DNA of 40,264 bases from Bacillota bacterium (GCA_012799185.1 JAAZLS010000071.1:1-40264); one strand, 5' to 3'. Counted from the first letter of the stretch, positions 28,113-38,450 are shown. Numbers and translations are program-made. The notes: generated from the letters alone by a model not told the origin.

Positions 28113-29879
28113 CTAGAAAAGCCCCTTTACCTTGCCGCTATCCACATCCACATCTACCTTCATAAATGCCGGGGTAGCAGCGGTCCCGGGCATGAGTGAA
28201 ATTTGGCCGGCCACCGGCACGACAAAACCGGCCCCGCCATAAGTAAGCACATCACGTACAAACAGGTTCCATCCCTTGGGAACCCCCTTCACCAGGGGAT
28301 CATCGGATAAACTCAGGTGGGTCTTTACCATGCAGGTGCCCAACTTCTGCATCTCCGGATCTTTCTCCATTCGCTTGATCTTATCCAGCGCCTCCGGCGA
28401 ATACTCCACCCCGTCGGCACCGTAAACCTCCCGGGCGATCAGCTCCACCCTTTTCCGCAGCGGTGTCTCTAGCCCGTACAGAAATTTAAAATCATTCGGC
28501 TCGTCACAGGCCTCGATTACCGCATCAGCCAGTTCCAACGCTCCCTCACCGCCGTGTTGCCAGTGGGTTGAGACCGCTACCCGGGCCCCGGCACCTTCGG
28601 CCAGGCGGCGAACCAGCTTGATCTCGTTCTCCGTATCGGTATGGAAAGCATTAATACAGACTACGGGATTTATTCCCGCCTTCTTGATTGTATTTACATG
28701 ATGGATCAGGTTTTCGCAGCCCTTCTCCACCCACTTTAAATTCTCCCTGGTGTAGGCTTCATCCAGCGGTTGCCCCGGCAGGGGCAGCGGCGCTCCCCCG
28801 TGACACTTTAAGGCCCGGATGGTCGCTACTACTACTGCACAGTTGGGTACTAGCCCGGATTCTCGACATTTAATATTCCAAAACTTCTCGAACCCGATAT
28901 CTACCGCAAAACCCGACTCGGTTATTACGTAATCCGCCAGCTTTAAGGCCACCCGATCGGCAATGATAGAGGATTGGCCAACCGCAATATTGGCAAAGGG
29001 TCCGGCATGAACAAAGACCGGCTGACCCTCCAGGGTCTGCATCAGGTTCGGGTTGATCGCCTCCAACATCCAGGCGGTCATGGCCCCGGCTACGCCCAGA
29101 TCCTCAGTGGTGATAGCCTTCCCCCGCTTATCATAGGCGACTACTATCCGCCCCATACGCTTCCGCATATCTGCCAGATCCCGGGCCATGGCTAAAATAG
29201 CCATCACCTCGGAGGAGACGGCAATGGCAAATCCGGAGGCCATCATCAAACCATCTCTTCTAGTACCCAAGCCGATAACAATATTCCTTAGGGCTTGCGC
29301 ACAGAAATCGATAATCCATTTCATCTCCACATTCCGGGGATCGATGTTCAGGCGTTCCAACCCCCGGCGTTTCATAAATGCATCGCTGGCATTAAATTCA
29401 TGCTGCAACCGGGAGGTAACCGCCACCATCGCCAGGTTATGGGCATTCATCACCGCATTGATATCACCGGTTAATCCCAGGGAAAATGCAGTTAAAGGAA
29501 TACATTGGGAAAGCCCACCTCCGGCGGCCGAGCCCTTTACATTCATAGTCGGACCCCCGGAGGGCTGGCGAAGAGTTGCAAACACCCTTTTATCCCGCAA
29601 GCCCATCCCCTGGGTTAATCCCATCGTAGTCGTAGATTTTCCCTCTCCCAGGGGGGTAGGAGTAATGGCGGTAACGTTTATATACTTACCGTCCGGCCGC
29701 CCGCCCAACCTCCCTAAGACCTTTTTATAGTCTACCTTGGCTACGTAGTGGCCATGGGGTAATAGCTCCTCTTTCTCTAACCCCAGCTCCTCGGCCAACT
29801 GGTAGACCGTTTTCATCCCTTCCTCTGCTGCCTCGGCTATTTCCCAATCCTGGTACCTGGTAGGATCTAGCTTTGCCAT
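28113..29879 (-). CDS. fhs: Formate--tetrahydrofolate ligase
   Basis: [93 protein letters not shown]. Confidence 0.97.
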   Translation of the reverse strand: MAKLDPTRYQDWEIAEAAEEGMKTVYQLAEELGLEKEELLPHGHYVAKVDYKKVLGRLGGRPDGKYINVTAITPTPLGEGKSTTTMGLTQGMGLRDKRVFATLRQPSGGPTMNVKGSAAGGGLSQCIPLTAFSLGLTGDINAVMNAHNLAMVAVTSRLQHEFNASDAFMKRRGLERLNIDPRNVEMKWIIDFCAQALRNIVIGLGTRRDGLMMASGFAIAVSSEVMAILAMARDLADMRKRMGRIVVAYDKRGKAITTEDLGVAGAMTAWMLEAINPNLMQTLEGQPVFVHAGPFANIAVGQSSIIADRVALKLADYVITESGFAVDIGFEKFWNIKCRESGLVPNCAVVVATIRALKCHGGAPLPLPGQPLDEAYTRENLKWVEKGCENLIHHVNTIKKAGINPVVCINAFHTDTENEIKLVRRLAEGAGARVAVSTHWQHGGEGALELADAVIEACDEPNDFKFLYGLETPLRKRVELIAREVYGADGVEYSPEALDKIKRMEKDPEMQKLGTCMVKTHLSLSDDPLVKGVPKGWNLFVRDVLTYGGAGFVVPVAGQISLMPGTAATPAFMKVDVDVDSGKVKGLF

Positions 29880-30062
29880 GACAACCTCCTTAAATTATAA
29901 ACTTTTCTAAACATTTAACCTCCTACCCTTAAGGGCGGTTAATTTATTCTACACCGACAACATAAATCCTGCCACGCATGTTACAATATTCACTTAATTT
30001 TTGTTTGTTGTCCTTTTTCAAATACTGTTACTATGGCCAGGGTTCCAGGACATTTATAGAAC

Positions 30063-30090
30063 AAAAAAACGGGAGCCTTTTGCTCCCGTT
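30063..30090 (-). terminator. Rho-independent terminator of ftsH
   Basis: Minus strand AACGGGAGC-AAAAG-GCTCCCGTTTTTTT, overlapping the ftsH stop codon. Confidence 0.85.
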
Positions 30091-32083
30091 AACTTTCCTC
30101 CGGAGAGGTGGAATTCTCTCCGGAACAGAAAGATACTCCCACATCAACACTTTTACCCGGTAAAGGTTCTTCCTTCTTCTCCACCCGGGCCTTCTCCGCC
30201 GCCGCCGCCTCATCCCCTTCAACCGGATCTTGTTTCCCCTGGGCCGGAGAAATCTTATCCTCCACCCCGGCCGGGGCTTTATCAAGACCCCGTCCCTCCA
30301 TCAAGGAGGATATCTCATCAGCGTTAAGGGTCTCCTGCTCCAATAGGGCCTGGGCGATTAACTCCAATTTATCCCGGTGGTCGGTTAGAACATCATGAGC
30401 CCGCTGGTAACACCGCTCCACCATATCACGGATCTCCTGGTCAATCGCCTTGGCTACCTCCTCGCTAAAATCCCGATCCCGGGCCAGATCCCGTCCCAAG
30501 AAAACCTGGTCGTGTTTTTTCCCAAAGGTAATCGGCCCTAAAGCATCACTCATCCCATATTCCATGATCATCTGCCGGACGATAGCGGTAGCCCGCTCCA
30601 GATCGTTTTGGGCACCGGTACTAACCTCATTAAGAACTACCTCTTCTGCCACCCTTCCCGCCAGAAGGGTACTAACCCGATCCAGCAACTCTGACTTGGT
30701 CATATAGTAACGGTCCTCCTCGGGAAGCATCAGGGTATAGCCCCCCGCTCTTCCCCGGGGAATAATAGAAACCTTATGCACCGGATCGGTCTTCGGAAGC
30801 ACATATCCAACCAGGGCATGACCCGCTTCATGGTAAGCAACAATTTTCTTCTCAAAATCGCTGATCACCCGGCTTCTCTTCTCCGCCCCGGCGATAACCC
30901 GGTCGATGGCCTCCTCTAAATCCTGCATATCTACCTGCTTACCGTTTCGACGAGCGGTAAGCAATGCCGCCTCGTTCATAACATTCTCCAGGTCGGCTCC
31001 AGTAAACCCGGGGGTCCGCCGGGCCACCACTTTTAGATCGACCATCGAACCCAGGGGCTTATTCTGGGAATGGACCTTTAATATCTCCTCCCTGCCCCTT
31101 ACATCGGGAATATTAACTGTAACCTGCCGGTCAAAACGTCCCGGCCGGAGCAACGCCGGATCCAATATATCCGGACGGTTGGTAGCCGCCAGGATGATAA
31201 TCCCTTCGTTTACATCAAAACCATCCATCTCCACCAGCAGCTGGTTAAGGGTCTGCTCTCTTTCATCATGTCCGCCTCCCAACCCCGCTCCTCGCTGACG
31301 TCCTACGGCATCAATCTCGTCTATAAAAACAATACAGGGGGAATTTTTCTTGGCATTTTCAAAAAGATCCCGGACACGGGAGGCGCCTACCCCTACAAAC
31401 ATCTCTACAAAATCAGAACCACTAATACTAAAAAAGGGCACCCCCGCCTCGCCGGCTACCGCCCGGGCCAACAAGGTTTTTCCAGTCCCGGGGGGACCTA
31501 CCAGAAGGATCCCCTTCGGTATTCGGGCTCCCAGCTCAATATATTTTTTAGGATCTTTTAGAAAATCTACAACCTCCTCCAGTTCGGCCTTCTCCTCATC
31601 GGCCCCGGCTACATCATCAAAGGTTACTTTACGCCGGCTGCCCTCGTGATGAAGGCGGGCTCGGCTTTTCCCAAAATTAAGAACCCGGTTGCCACCCCCC
31701 TGGCTCTGCTGCATAAAAAAGAAAAATATCCCGATCAGCATTAAGAACGGTATCAAGTAGGTAAAAGCACTTTGCCACCATTTGGGCCCCTGCTTGGGCG
31801 GAGTTTTAAGCGGTATATTTTTATCCAGCAATAAAGGAGTAAGTTCATGGTCGGGAGGACGTACGGTTTTAACGATCTGACCATCTTTTAAAACCGCTTC
31901 AATCTCCTCTCCACCGTACATGGTTACCTCTTCCACCTGATCCCGGTTAACCTGTTGAATGAAAGCATTGTATTCAATTTCATCAGGAAGCTTTTCGTTA
32001 TTACTAAACAATGTTGTGAGGAGGATAATAGCAACCAGTACAATAGCCAGGTAAAATGTAATCTGTCTTAAAAATATATTCAT
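30089..32083 (-). CDS. ftsH: ATP-dependent zinc metalloprotease FtsH
   Basis: Walker [15 protein letters not shown] region, HEAGH zinc site. Start [15 protein letters not shown] at 32083 after AGGAGAGGAGG; the ORF track extends to 32149. Confidence 0.97.
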   Translation of the reverse strand: MNIFLRQITFYLAIVLVAIILLTTLFSNNEKLPDEIEYNAFIQQVNRDQVEEVTMYGGEEIEAVLKDGQIVKTVRPPDHELTPLLLDKNIPLKTPPKQGPKWWQSAFTYLIPFLMLIGIFFFFMQQSQGGGNRVLNFGKSRARLHHEGSRRKVTFDDVAGADEEKAELEEVVDFLKDPKKYIELGARIPKGILLVGPPGTGKTLLARAVAGEAGVPFFSISGSDFVEMFVGVGASRVRDLFENAKKNSPCIVFIDEIDAVGRQRGAGLGGGHDEREQTLNQLLVEMDGFDVNEGIIILAATNRPDILDPALLRPGRFDRQVTVNIPDVRGREEILKVHSQNKPLGSMVDLKVVARRTPGFTGADLENVMNEAALLTARRNGKQVDMQDLEEAIDRVIAGAEKRSRVISDFEKKIVAYHEAGHALVGYVLPKTDPVHKVSIIPRGRAGGYTLMLPEEDRYYMTKSELLDRVSTLLAGRVAEEVVLNEVSTGAQNDLERATAIVRQMIMEYGMSDALGPITFGKKHDQVFLGRDLARDRDFSEEVAKAIDQEIRDMVERCYQRAHDVLTDHRDKLELIAQALLEQETLNADEISSLMEGRGLDKAPAGVEDKISPAQGKQDPVEGDEAAAAEKARVEKKEEPLPGKSVDVGVSFCSGENSTSPEES

Positions 32084-32290
32084 AGTAAGCCTCCTCTCCT
32101 TGGGTCTAGGATATCCCATTTTAACATACACCTGTTTTATATACAACAAAACAGCAGTTTAAAAATAACCGAAACAACGGGCGGGCCGGGGCAGGTATTA
32201 GCAGAACGCCCGGCGAACCGAAGGGTGAAGTTTGCAAATATTCCACCGCCCTCGCCGGCCGGATTTTATTACTATCTCAGGAGGTATAAA

Positions 32291-33553
32291 ATGGAGCAGA
32301 CCCCCGATTCAGGTTTTTTTTACGGTTACATAATAGTTATAAGCAGCCTGCTAATCTCGATCGTAATGTGGGGCTCCCGTCTCTCTTTTGGGGTTTTTAT
32401 CATACCCCTGCTAGACGAATTCGGTTGGTCCCGGGCCCTTACTTCTGCCGCTTTTTCGGTTACCTGGATCGGTGCCGGCCTACTTTCAATTGTCGCCGGC
32501 CGGTTAAACGATCGGTTCGGGCCGCGCCTGATCATGACCGCCGCCGGCTGTTTCCTGGGGCTGGGTTATTACCTGATCTCAACCGTCAGCAATATCACCC
32601 AGCTGTTTATCTACTACGGTGTGGTTAATATCGGGATGAGTACGGTTATTACCCCCCTCATGTCCACCGTAGCCCGATGGTTTGTTAAAATGCGGGCCTT
32701 TATGTCGGGGATTGTTCTAGCCGGCACCGGTATAGCCCTGATGTTGGCGGTACCCCTAGCCAACCGGTTGATTTTAAGCTATGGCTGGCGGCACTCTTAC
32801 CTGGTGGTAGGGGTGGTGACCTTCATGGTTATCACGATTAATGCCCAGCTCTTAAGGCGCGATCCCTTTAAAATGGGGAAGACCCCGTATGGTTACCAAA
32901 CCTCTAAAACTCCCGCCACCGCCGACTCTTCCGGGATGACTCTCGGGGAATCCTTACATACGCGCCAACTGTACCTGCTAGGCCTGGTTTTTTTCTGTAG
33001 TTATCTTCTTTACTATTTAATCGTTGCCCATATAATCCTTTACGCCATCGGGGCAGGGATAACCTCCGATAGGGCGATCCTAATCGTCTCCACCCTGGGC
33101 CTAGCCGGGATTGCAGGGAGAATCCTTATGGGTATCTTGGCCGATGAACTGGGTAACAAAGAGACCATGATCACCTGCGCAATCCTTATGATAATTTCAT
33201 TTGTCTTATTGCTCCTATCCAGCCAGTTTTCAATGTTAATGATATTCGCCGTCGCTTTTGGCTTCGGCCATGGAGGTATGGCAACCATGGAATCACCGAT
33301 GACGGCCCATATCTTTGGCCTTCGGGCTCACGGAGCCATCTTAGGCATTGTTTTCGCCAGCGATACGGTCGGCGGGGCCCTGGGGCCGGTTATCGCCGGT
33401 TATATTTTCGATTTAACCTGTAGCTATAGCCCGGCCTTTAAATTTGCGGCCGTAATCACCGTGGTTAACCTGGTGGCCGTCCTATTCCTTAAACCGGTCG
33501 GGGATACCGGGACCCCCCACCCAGCCCCACCGGAACCGGTTAAACCCAGTTAA
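32291..33553 (+). CDS. MFS transporter (oxalate/formate or monocarboxylate antiporter-like)
   Basis: 12-TM pattern; MWGSRLSFGVFIIPLLDEFGWSRALTSAAFS; GRLNDRFGPR. AGGAGGTATAAA-ATG start at 32291. Confidence 0.87.
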   Translation: MEQTPDSGFFYGYIIVISSLLISIVMWGSRLSFGVFIIPLLDEFGWSRALTSAAFSVTWIGAGLLSIVAGRLNDRFGPRLIMTAAGCFLGLGYYLISTVSNITQLFIYYGVVNIGMSTVITPLMSTVARWFVKMRAFMSGIVLAGTGIALMLAVPLANRLILSYGWRHSYLVVGVVTFMVITINAQLLRRDPFKMGKTPYGYQTSKTPATADSSGMTLGESLHTRQLYLLGLVFFCSYLLYYLIVAHIILYAIGAGITSDRAILIVSTLGLAGIAGRILMGILADELGNKETMITCAILMIISFVLLLLSSQFSMLMIFAVAFGFGHGGMATMESPMTAHIFGLRAHGAILGIVFASDTVGGALGPVIAGYIFDLTCSYSPAFKFAAVITVVNLVAVLFLKPVGDTGTPHPAPPEPVKPS

Positions 33554-34089
33554 TCCTGTACAGGCGCTCGGCGTTTTAAAATGCAGATATCGGGTAGGTG
33601 CCGATAGCGTTCATCAAAATCTAAACCGTAGCCGACGACAAAATGATCGGGAATCGAGAATCCTAGGTAATCGGGAATAAAATCCACCTTTCTTCGCTCT
33701 GGTTTGTCAAGCAGTGATGCTACTTTTAGCGACCGGGGCCGGCGCTGTAAAAGATTTTTACATAAATAGTTAAGGGTCAAGCCGGTATCAACAATATCTT
33801 CTACCACTAAGACATCCTTCTCTGACACCGTATACTCTAGATCTTTTAAGATACGGACTATTCCCGAGGTTGAAGTAGATTGCCCGTAACTGGAGACCGC
33901 CATGAAATCGATCTCTACCGGCAAGGTCAACCGGCGCATCAGATCACTCAAAAAAACCACTGCTCCCTTTAAAATACAGACCAAAAGCGGTTTTTTATTT
34001 TCATAGTCCCTATTGATCTGATCGGCCAACCGATCCACCCGAGCAGCAATCTGCTCCCGGGATAAAAGTATTTCCAATGATTCTTTCAC
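33550..34089 (-). CDS. hpt: Hypoxanthine phosphoribosyltransferase
   Basis: VCILKGAVVFLSDLMRRLTLPVEIDFMAVSSYG; DVLVVEDIVDTGLTLNYL (PRPP motif). GTG start chosen at 34089 after GGGAGGGG. Confidence 0.94.
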   Translation of the reverse strand: MKESLEILLSREQIAARVDRLADQINRDYENKKPLLVCILKGAVVFLSDLMRRLTLPVEIDFMAVSSYGQSTSTSGIVRILKDLEYTVSEKDVLVVEDIVDTGLTLNYLCKNLLQRRPRSLKVASLLDKPERRKVDFIPDYLGFSIPDHFVVGYGLDFDERYRHLPDICILKRRAPVQD

Positions 34090-34111
34090 CGCTTCCCCTC
34101 CCTCCTCTTTC

Positions 34112-35527
34112 TCACCCTTCAACCGGTGGTTGCCCCTTCGGAACTTCTATGAATTTTAAAACCGCCACCCCGTCGGTCTCAGCTGTAACCCGGTAGGGAT
34201 GGCCGATCCGGAGCCCTACAACCCACAGGATTTCCTCCCCGGCAACAACCAGCGGCCAATGATCACGCCGGTGCCGGGGGATTTTCTGGTCTATAAAAAA
34301 ATCTTTTAATTTTTTGCTACCGGGAGAACCCTGGGGATAAAAACGGGCCCCTGGCCAGCGGCCCCGCACCCAAAGCGGCCCGGGGAGACGATTTAGGTCC
34401 AGGTAGGCCTCCCGGGGAGAAGGGGGCCATTTAACTTTATCGATCCTGGTCAGACGGGCCTGGATCTCCCCATTAGCCCAGGATAGAACGGTCTTTCCGG
34501 GAATTTTTAACCGGATAGCCTCCACCGGCAACCTGGAAATAGGAGCCGGTGTAAATATTAACCGGTTATCCAAACGGTAGACCCGGCCACCACCGGGAAG
34601 CTGTAGCTCGGCAGTTGAAGCCCGGCCCCGGCAAAGTTTGATTAACTGTTGGACCTGTTTCCAGCCCACCTCACCGGGCATCGTCACCTGAAGCAGCGCC
34701 AACCTCCCAACCCGCCCTTTCAGTGCCGCCGGTAACCCCTTCAGGGAGGGGCCGTCCAAGATTAATATATTTCCCCGCCGGGTAGATATCTCCTGGAGTC
34801 TTTCCGCCGCCTTTCGTTGTAAAAACCGGCGATCATCGGCCGCCAACCGGGATAACCGGATCAGGGCCTCCGGTAGACGAGGATTGTAATTCTCACGAAG
34901 GTAGGGAATTAACTCCAACCTTATTTTGTTACGAGTGTAGACCGGAGCCAGGTTGCTGGGATCAGTAAACGGTTGTAGCCGCCTCTCTTCACAATATTCA
35001 TCAATCTCCCGACGGGAAATTCCCAACAGGGGTCGGATTAGTATACGGTTCCCCAGGCGGCGCCGGGAGGCCATGCCGCTTAAACCATCAACACCGGTAC
35101 CACGTAAAATATTAAAAAGGACTGTCTCCACCTGATCATCCAACTGGTGGCCAAGGGCAATTAAGTCGGCCCCCCACTTACCGGCAATCGATAGAAGAAA
35201 GCGGTACCGGGCCCTCCGGGCCGCCTCCTGGGAGGAGACCGCCCATTTTTGGCTTAAACCTGGGACATCCAGGGAGGCACCAAAAAAGGGTAAACCCCAC
35301 CGCCGGGCCAGCCTCCCCACTGCCAGGGCCTCTCGCAAGCCCTCCGGACGAAACCGGTGATCCAAGATGGCTACCGCCAATTTTATCTTGTACCGGGGGG
35401 CCAGAGTATGTAAAATATGAAGTAGCGCCAGCGAATCCGGGCCGCCGGAGACCGCTACCAAAACCCGATCGCCGGAGGCTAGCAGTCGATGCCGATTAAT
35501 ATAAGTTTCCACCTTACTAATAATCAA
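34112..35527 (-). CDS. tilS: tRNA(Ile)-lysidine synthase
   Basis: VLVAVSGGPDSLALLHIL PP-loop; ALGHQLDDQVETVLFNILRGTG; C-terminal TilS domain (RWPGARFYPQGSPGSKKLKDFFIDQKIPRHRRDHWPLV). Confidence 0.96.
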   Translation of the reverse strand: MIISKVETYINRHRLLASGDRVLVAVSGGPDSLALLHILHTLAPRYKIKLAVAILDHRFRPEGLREALAVGRLARRWGLPFFGASLDVPGLSQKWAVSSQEAARRARYRFLLSIAGKWGADLIALGHQLDDQVETVLFNILRGTGVDGLSGMASRRRLGNRILIRPLLGISRREIDEYCEERRLQPFTDPSNLAPVYTRNKIRLELIPYLRENYNPRLPEALIRLSRLAADDRRFLQRKAAERLQEISTRRGNILILDGPSLKGLPAALKGRVGRLALLQVTMPGEVGWKQVQQLIKLCRGRASTAELQLPGGGRVYRLDNRLIFTPAPISRLPVEAIRLKIPGKTVLSWANGEIQARLTRIDKVKWPPSPREAYLDLNRLPGPLWVRGRWPGARFYPQGSPGSKKLKDFFIDQKIPRHRRDHWPLVVAGEEILWVVGLRIGHPYRVTAETDGVAVLKFIEVPKGQPPVEG

Positions 35528-35630
35528 GGAAACACCTCCTGCTTTATTTTACCATACCATGGCTACTACTTATAAGTTACCCCCGGTTAAAAATCTGGAA
35601 GCAAAAAGGTACGTCCCCGGTGCTTCAATG

Positions 35631-35660
35631 AAAAAAGCAACCTGTTTTTACAGGTTGCTT
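35631..35660 (-). terminator. Rho-independent terminator of spoIIE
   Basis: Minus strand AAGCAACCTG-TAAAAA-CAGGTTGCTTTTTT. Confidence 0.88.
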
Positions 35661-35714
35661 GAGTTTAAGCAGCTGCTATGGTCTCCTGCCCGGCGAAGGT
35701 TTGATGTTTCCGGG

Positions 35715-37910
35715 TCAGGCACAGTCACCGGTTGGACGCACCAACCGGCATGTAACTACCGTCAAATCATCCCGGAGGAAACCGCCGCATCGACGCAAGG
35801 TTTCCTCTAAGATGCGATCGGCCACCAGCTGGGGCGGACAACTTTTCCACTTCCGGAGGAAGGATACCAGCCAGTTACTCTCCCCCTCGGGATCGGCTAC
35901 TCCGTCGGTGGTTATCACCAGCAGGTCGGTCGGAGAAAGCCTGACCAGGTGACGTTCAGCCTCGATACTGGATAGGATCCCCAGCGGTAAGGAGGAGGCC
36001 CCCAGTTGCCGGACCTCTTCTTGGTTGATCAGATACCCGGGGGCCGCCCCTATTTTCAGGAGTTCAGCCTCTCCCCGCCGCCGGTCAACTAATACCATCT
36101 CCACGGCTACAAAACTCTCCCGGGAACGCAGTTGCAACAGGGAGTTGGCGGTGCGCAAAACTGTTTCGGTAGGCAGCCCTGCCTCCAGGAGCTTTTCTAA
36201 CATCCCTACCGCAGCCTTGCTATCCTCTGCTGCCCGGGAACCGCTTCCCATACCGTCTCCCAGGATAATTGCTTGCCTGGTGGCATCCAGCTCGATCACA
36301 CTGTAATAGTCACCGCAGACTTGTTGGTTCCGCCCGGCTTTTTGAACCAGGCCTAGCTCCAGGTTAAAGGAGGGGGCCTGCTCACCTTTTAGAGGTGAAG
36401 GCGGTTCCCGCCCCAGCTCCCGGGTTAGCTCTTCCATAACCCGGGCCAATCCATCCAACTGGCTGGAAACCAGCCTCTTCCCTTCTTCAACCTTTTCCTC
36501 CCAATACCGATTTAGTTGCCACACCTCCCGCAAGTTGTTAACCGCCTTGACCAAGATCTCCGGTTGGTGGCACCTTTCACGGAAAGTAGGGGGCAAATGA
36601 GCCTCCGTAACCTCACCTTCCCTTTCCACCCGGGCCAGGAGATCCAGTATCAGCCGGTGATGACTGAAAAGATCCTTTTCCCAGCACCTCCTTTTAAAGA
36701 GGCAGGAACGACAAACCCGTTCCATCAGGTCTTCCAATAAGGGGTAGGGCTCCTTATCCCGCCCCTCCCCCCCCTCTTCCGACGGATTTAAACCGGGATC
36801 TAAATCCGTAGAGAGCTCCCGAAAGAGACCGGCCAGCCGCTCAATTCGCCCGGCAACCGGGGGCCCCCCCCCTTCTCGTACCCCTTCCCTCCCACCTAGG
36901 CCCAATCTCTGAAGCTGAAGCGACAGCTTCTGAAGATAGGGGGAGGGTATCGCCAGGAATAGAACCAGGGAGAGCAGGCCTTCCCGCCAGTACATTCCCA
37001 ACATCCCCCCGGGGGCCAGCAGATAAAGCAGGGGTACGGAGAAGAGGAACCCAGCCGCGCAACCCCACCGGCCATAAGACCGCAACAGACCCGCCCAAAA
37101 TCCGCTAAAGGAGAGGGACCCTAAAGTGACATAAACGTCAGGGTTTCCTAACCCTAAAATTGTCCCTGTTATTATTCCGATAGCGGCTCCCCCCGCCGCC
37201 CCCAAAAGGAAGGCGATTAAGAGAAGGCTAAGCAGGCAGGTCACAACCCCTACGGATAGGCTGCCGACCGCCAGCCCCCTTAGCCCCATCAGGAACAGGA
37301 CATAAAGAAATATGAGAGCGGCTGCCTCTTCCGGTTGCACTCCGATTGGTCGGTCACGGCTTCGGGGGAGGTGTTCCAGAAGTCGCATCCCCGGCACTAA
37401 AATTGCTGCTGCCAGGCAACCGGTCAACACCTCCAAGCCTAAAAATAATGATTCAATCGAATAAGGAATCCTCAAATCTATAAAGGTCCCCGCCTGGCTA
37501 ATCCCTATTAATAGCAACGCCGATAACACCAGGGGACAGCGTCGCCTAAACAGGCGCAGGCAAAGCCCTTCCAGCAGCCAAACCATCGCCATTGCTCCCA
37601 AGAGGTATAGGGCCGGCCCAACCCCACCGACACTGGCCCGACCCGCGAGAACAGACGCGGCTACCAGTATGCTCAGTGATGGCATTTCCCGCAAAGTCAC
37701 CAGCCAGAAAGCTGCTCCAAAGGGCGCTACTTCTCCTAATACCGAGGCTCTTCCCAGCGTAAACCCCGCCACCGCCAACAGGATCGTGCTGGCTGTAAAT
37801 TGAGCCTGTCCTCTCTGGACAACGGTTTTTAGGCCGAGTAGGCGTTCCCTTTCACTTTCCACACCGGGAAAGGTAGCCTTGGGGGCTAAGGTTGTCCCCT
37901 CTGCTCTCAT
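35715..37910 (-). CDS. spoIIE: Stage II sporulation protein E (PP2C-type phosphatase)
   Basis: N-terminal multi-TM region, Cys-rich central CRSCLFKRRCW, C-terminal PP2C (QVCGDYYSVIELDATRQAIILGDGMGSGSRAAEDSKAAVGMLEKLLEAG; LVITTDGVADPEG). Confidence 0.95.
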   Translation of the reverse strand: MRAEGTTLAPKATFPGVESERERLLGLKTVVQRGQAQFTASTILLAVAGFTLGRASVLGEVAPFGAAFWLVTLREMPSLSILVAASVLAGRASVGGVGPALYLLGAMAMVWLLEGLCLRLFRRRCPLVLSALLLIGISQAGTFIDLRIPYSIESLFLGLEVLTGCLAAAILVPGMRLLEHLPRSRDRPIGVQPEEAAALIFLYVLFLMGLRGLAVGSLSVGVVTCLLSLLLIAFLLGAAGGAAIGIITGTILGLGNPDVYVTLGSLSFSGFWAGLLRSYGRWGCAAGFLFSVPLLYLLAPGGMLGMYWREGLLSLVLFLAIPSPYLQKLSLQLQRLGLGGREGVREGGGPPVAGRIERLAGLFRELSTDLDPGLNPSEEGGEGRDKEPYPLLEDLMERVCRSCLFKRRCWEKDLFSHHRLILDLLARVEREGEVTEAHLPPTFRERCHQPEILVKAVNNLREVWQLNRYWEEKVEEGKRLVSSQLDGLARVMEELTRELGREPPSPLKGEQAPSFNLELGLVQKAGRNQQVCGDYYSVIELDATRQAIILGDGMGSGSRAAEDSKAAVGMLEKLLEAGLPTETVLRTANSLLQLRSRESFVAVEMVLVDRRRGEAELLKIGAAPGYLINQEEVRQLGASSLPLGILSSIEAERHLVRLSPTDLLVITTDGVADPEGESNWLVSFLRKWKSCPPQLVADRILEETLRRCGGFLRDDLTVVTCRLVRPTGDCA

Positions 37911-37938
37911 TATCGAGTCACCTCCTTAAAGCAACCCC

Positions 37939-37971
37939 ATTATACTGACCCCGCCCTAAAATGTATGTCAT
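37939..37971 (-). promoter_or_regulatory. Candidate spoIIE promoter (sigma-A-like, 21-bp spacer)
   Basis: Minus strand ATGACA - 21 nt - TATAAT, followed by the AAGGAGGTGA SD of spoIIE. Confidence 0.5.
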
Positions 37972-37997
37972 TATATGTAAGGGCTATTAATTTTTAT

Positions 37998-38004
37998 TGC
38001 GACA
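37998..38004 (-). promoter_or_regulatory. Candidate Spo0A binding (0A) box
   Basis: Minus strand TGTCGCA (one mismatch to TGTCGAA), about 27 nt upstream of the candidate -35. Confidence 0.35.
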
Positions 38005-38149
38005 ATAGTTAACAGCCCCAGCCATTTACCGGTAGGCCCCGCCATCTTACGAACCGAAATGCCGGTCCGCCCTATCGATTTTAGGCCGGACCGGTAAAAC
38101 TTAATCGAATAAATTTCGATTGGATTAATAGGAAACCTGCTGGATGAGT

Positions 38150-38381
38150 CTGTCCACCAAATGGGGTACGGGCCAGATAGTTTGGGGCTTCAGTTTGTGT
38201 TGCAACCTTACCCAGCTTGCAATGCCTGATGTGATTTCTTGTTCGTCAGGCCGGAAGTTTGCCTCCGGCTTCCTTCAGATTCCACCTCGCAGTGGACACC
38301 CTTGCCCTCGGCTATGTGCTTGGCACTATCAACCCGCACTAGGGACTTTCACCCATTAGACTGCGCCCATGCCGGGTGCAC
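38150..38381 (-). mobile_element. Fragment of a bacterial group II intron (class C), 5' end and domain I only
   Basis: Minus strand GTGCACCCGGCATGGGCGCAGTCTAATGGGTGAAAGTCCCTAGTGCGGG...AGGGCAAGGGTGTCC...GTGGAATCTGAAGGAAGC..GGCAAACTTCCGGCCTGACGAACAAGAA..: the characteristic 5' region of group IIC introns. No RT ORF and no domain V/VI are present. Confidence 0.82.
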
Positions 38382-38384
38382 AAC

Positions 38385-38409
38385 AAAAAACACTCCGTTA
38401 AGAGTGTTT
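38385..38409 (-). terminator. Rho-independent terminator of the S1-domain RNA-binding gene
   Basis: Minus strand AAACACTC-TTAACG-GAGTGTTTTTTG (perfect 8-bp stem plus T-tract) downstream of the S1 gene stop. Confidence 0.88.
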
Positions 38410-38450
38410 AATGCCAACTGGGCTTTTATCTTTTACGCTTGATGTTTATC

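Noticed and set aside
28688-29730. Several plus-strand ORFs (61, 73, 180 aa) opposite fhs
   Set aside because: Antisense of a highly conserved gene; no family resemblance.
30108-31649. Multiple plus-strand ORFs opposite ftsH
   Set aside because: Antisense shadow ORFs of a clear FtsH coding sequence (Ser/Arg-rich translations).
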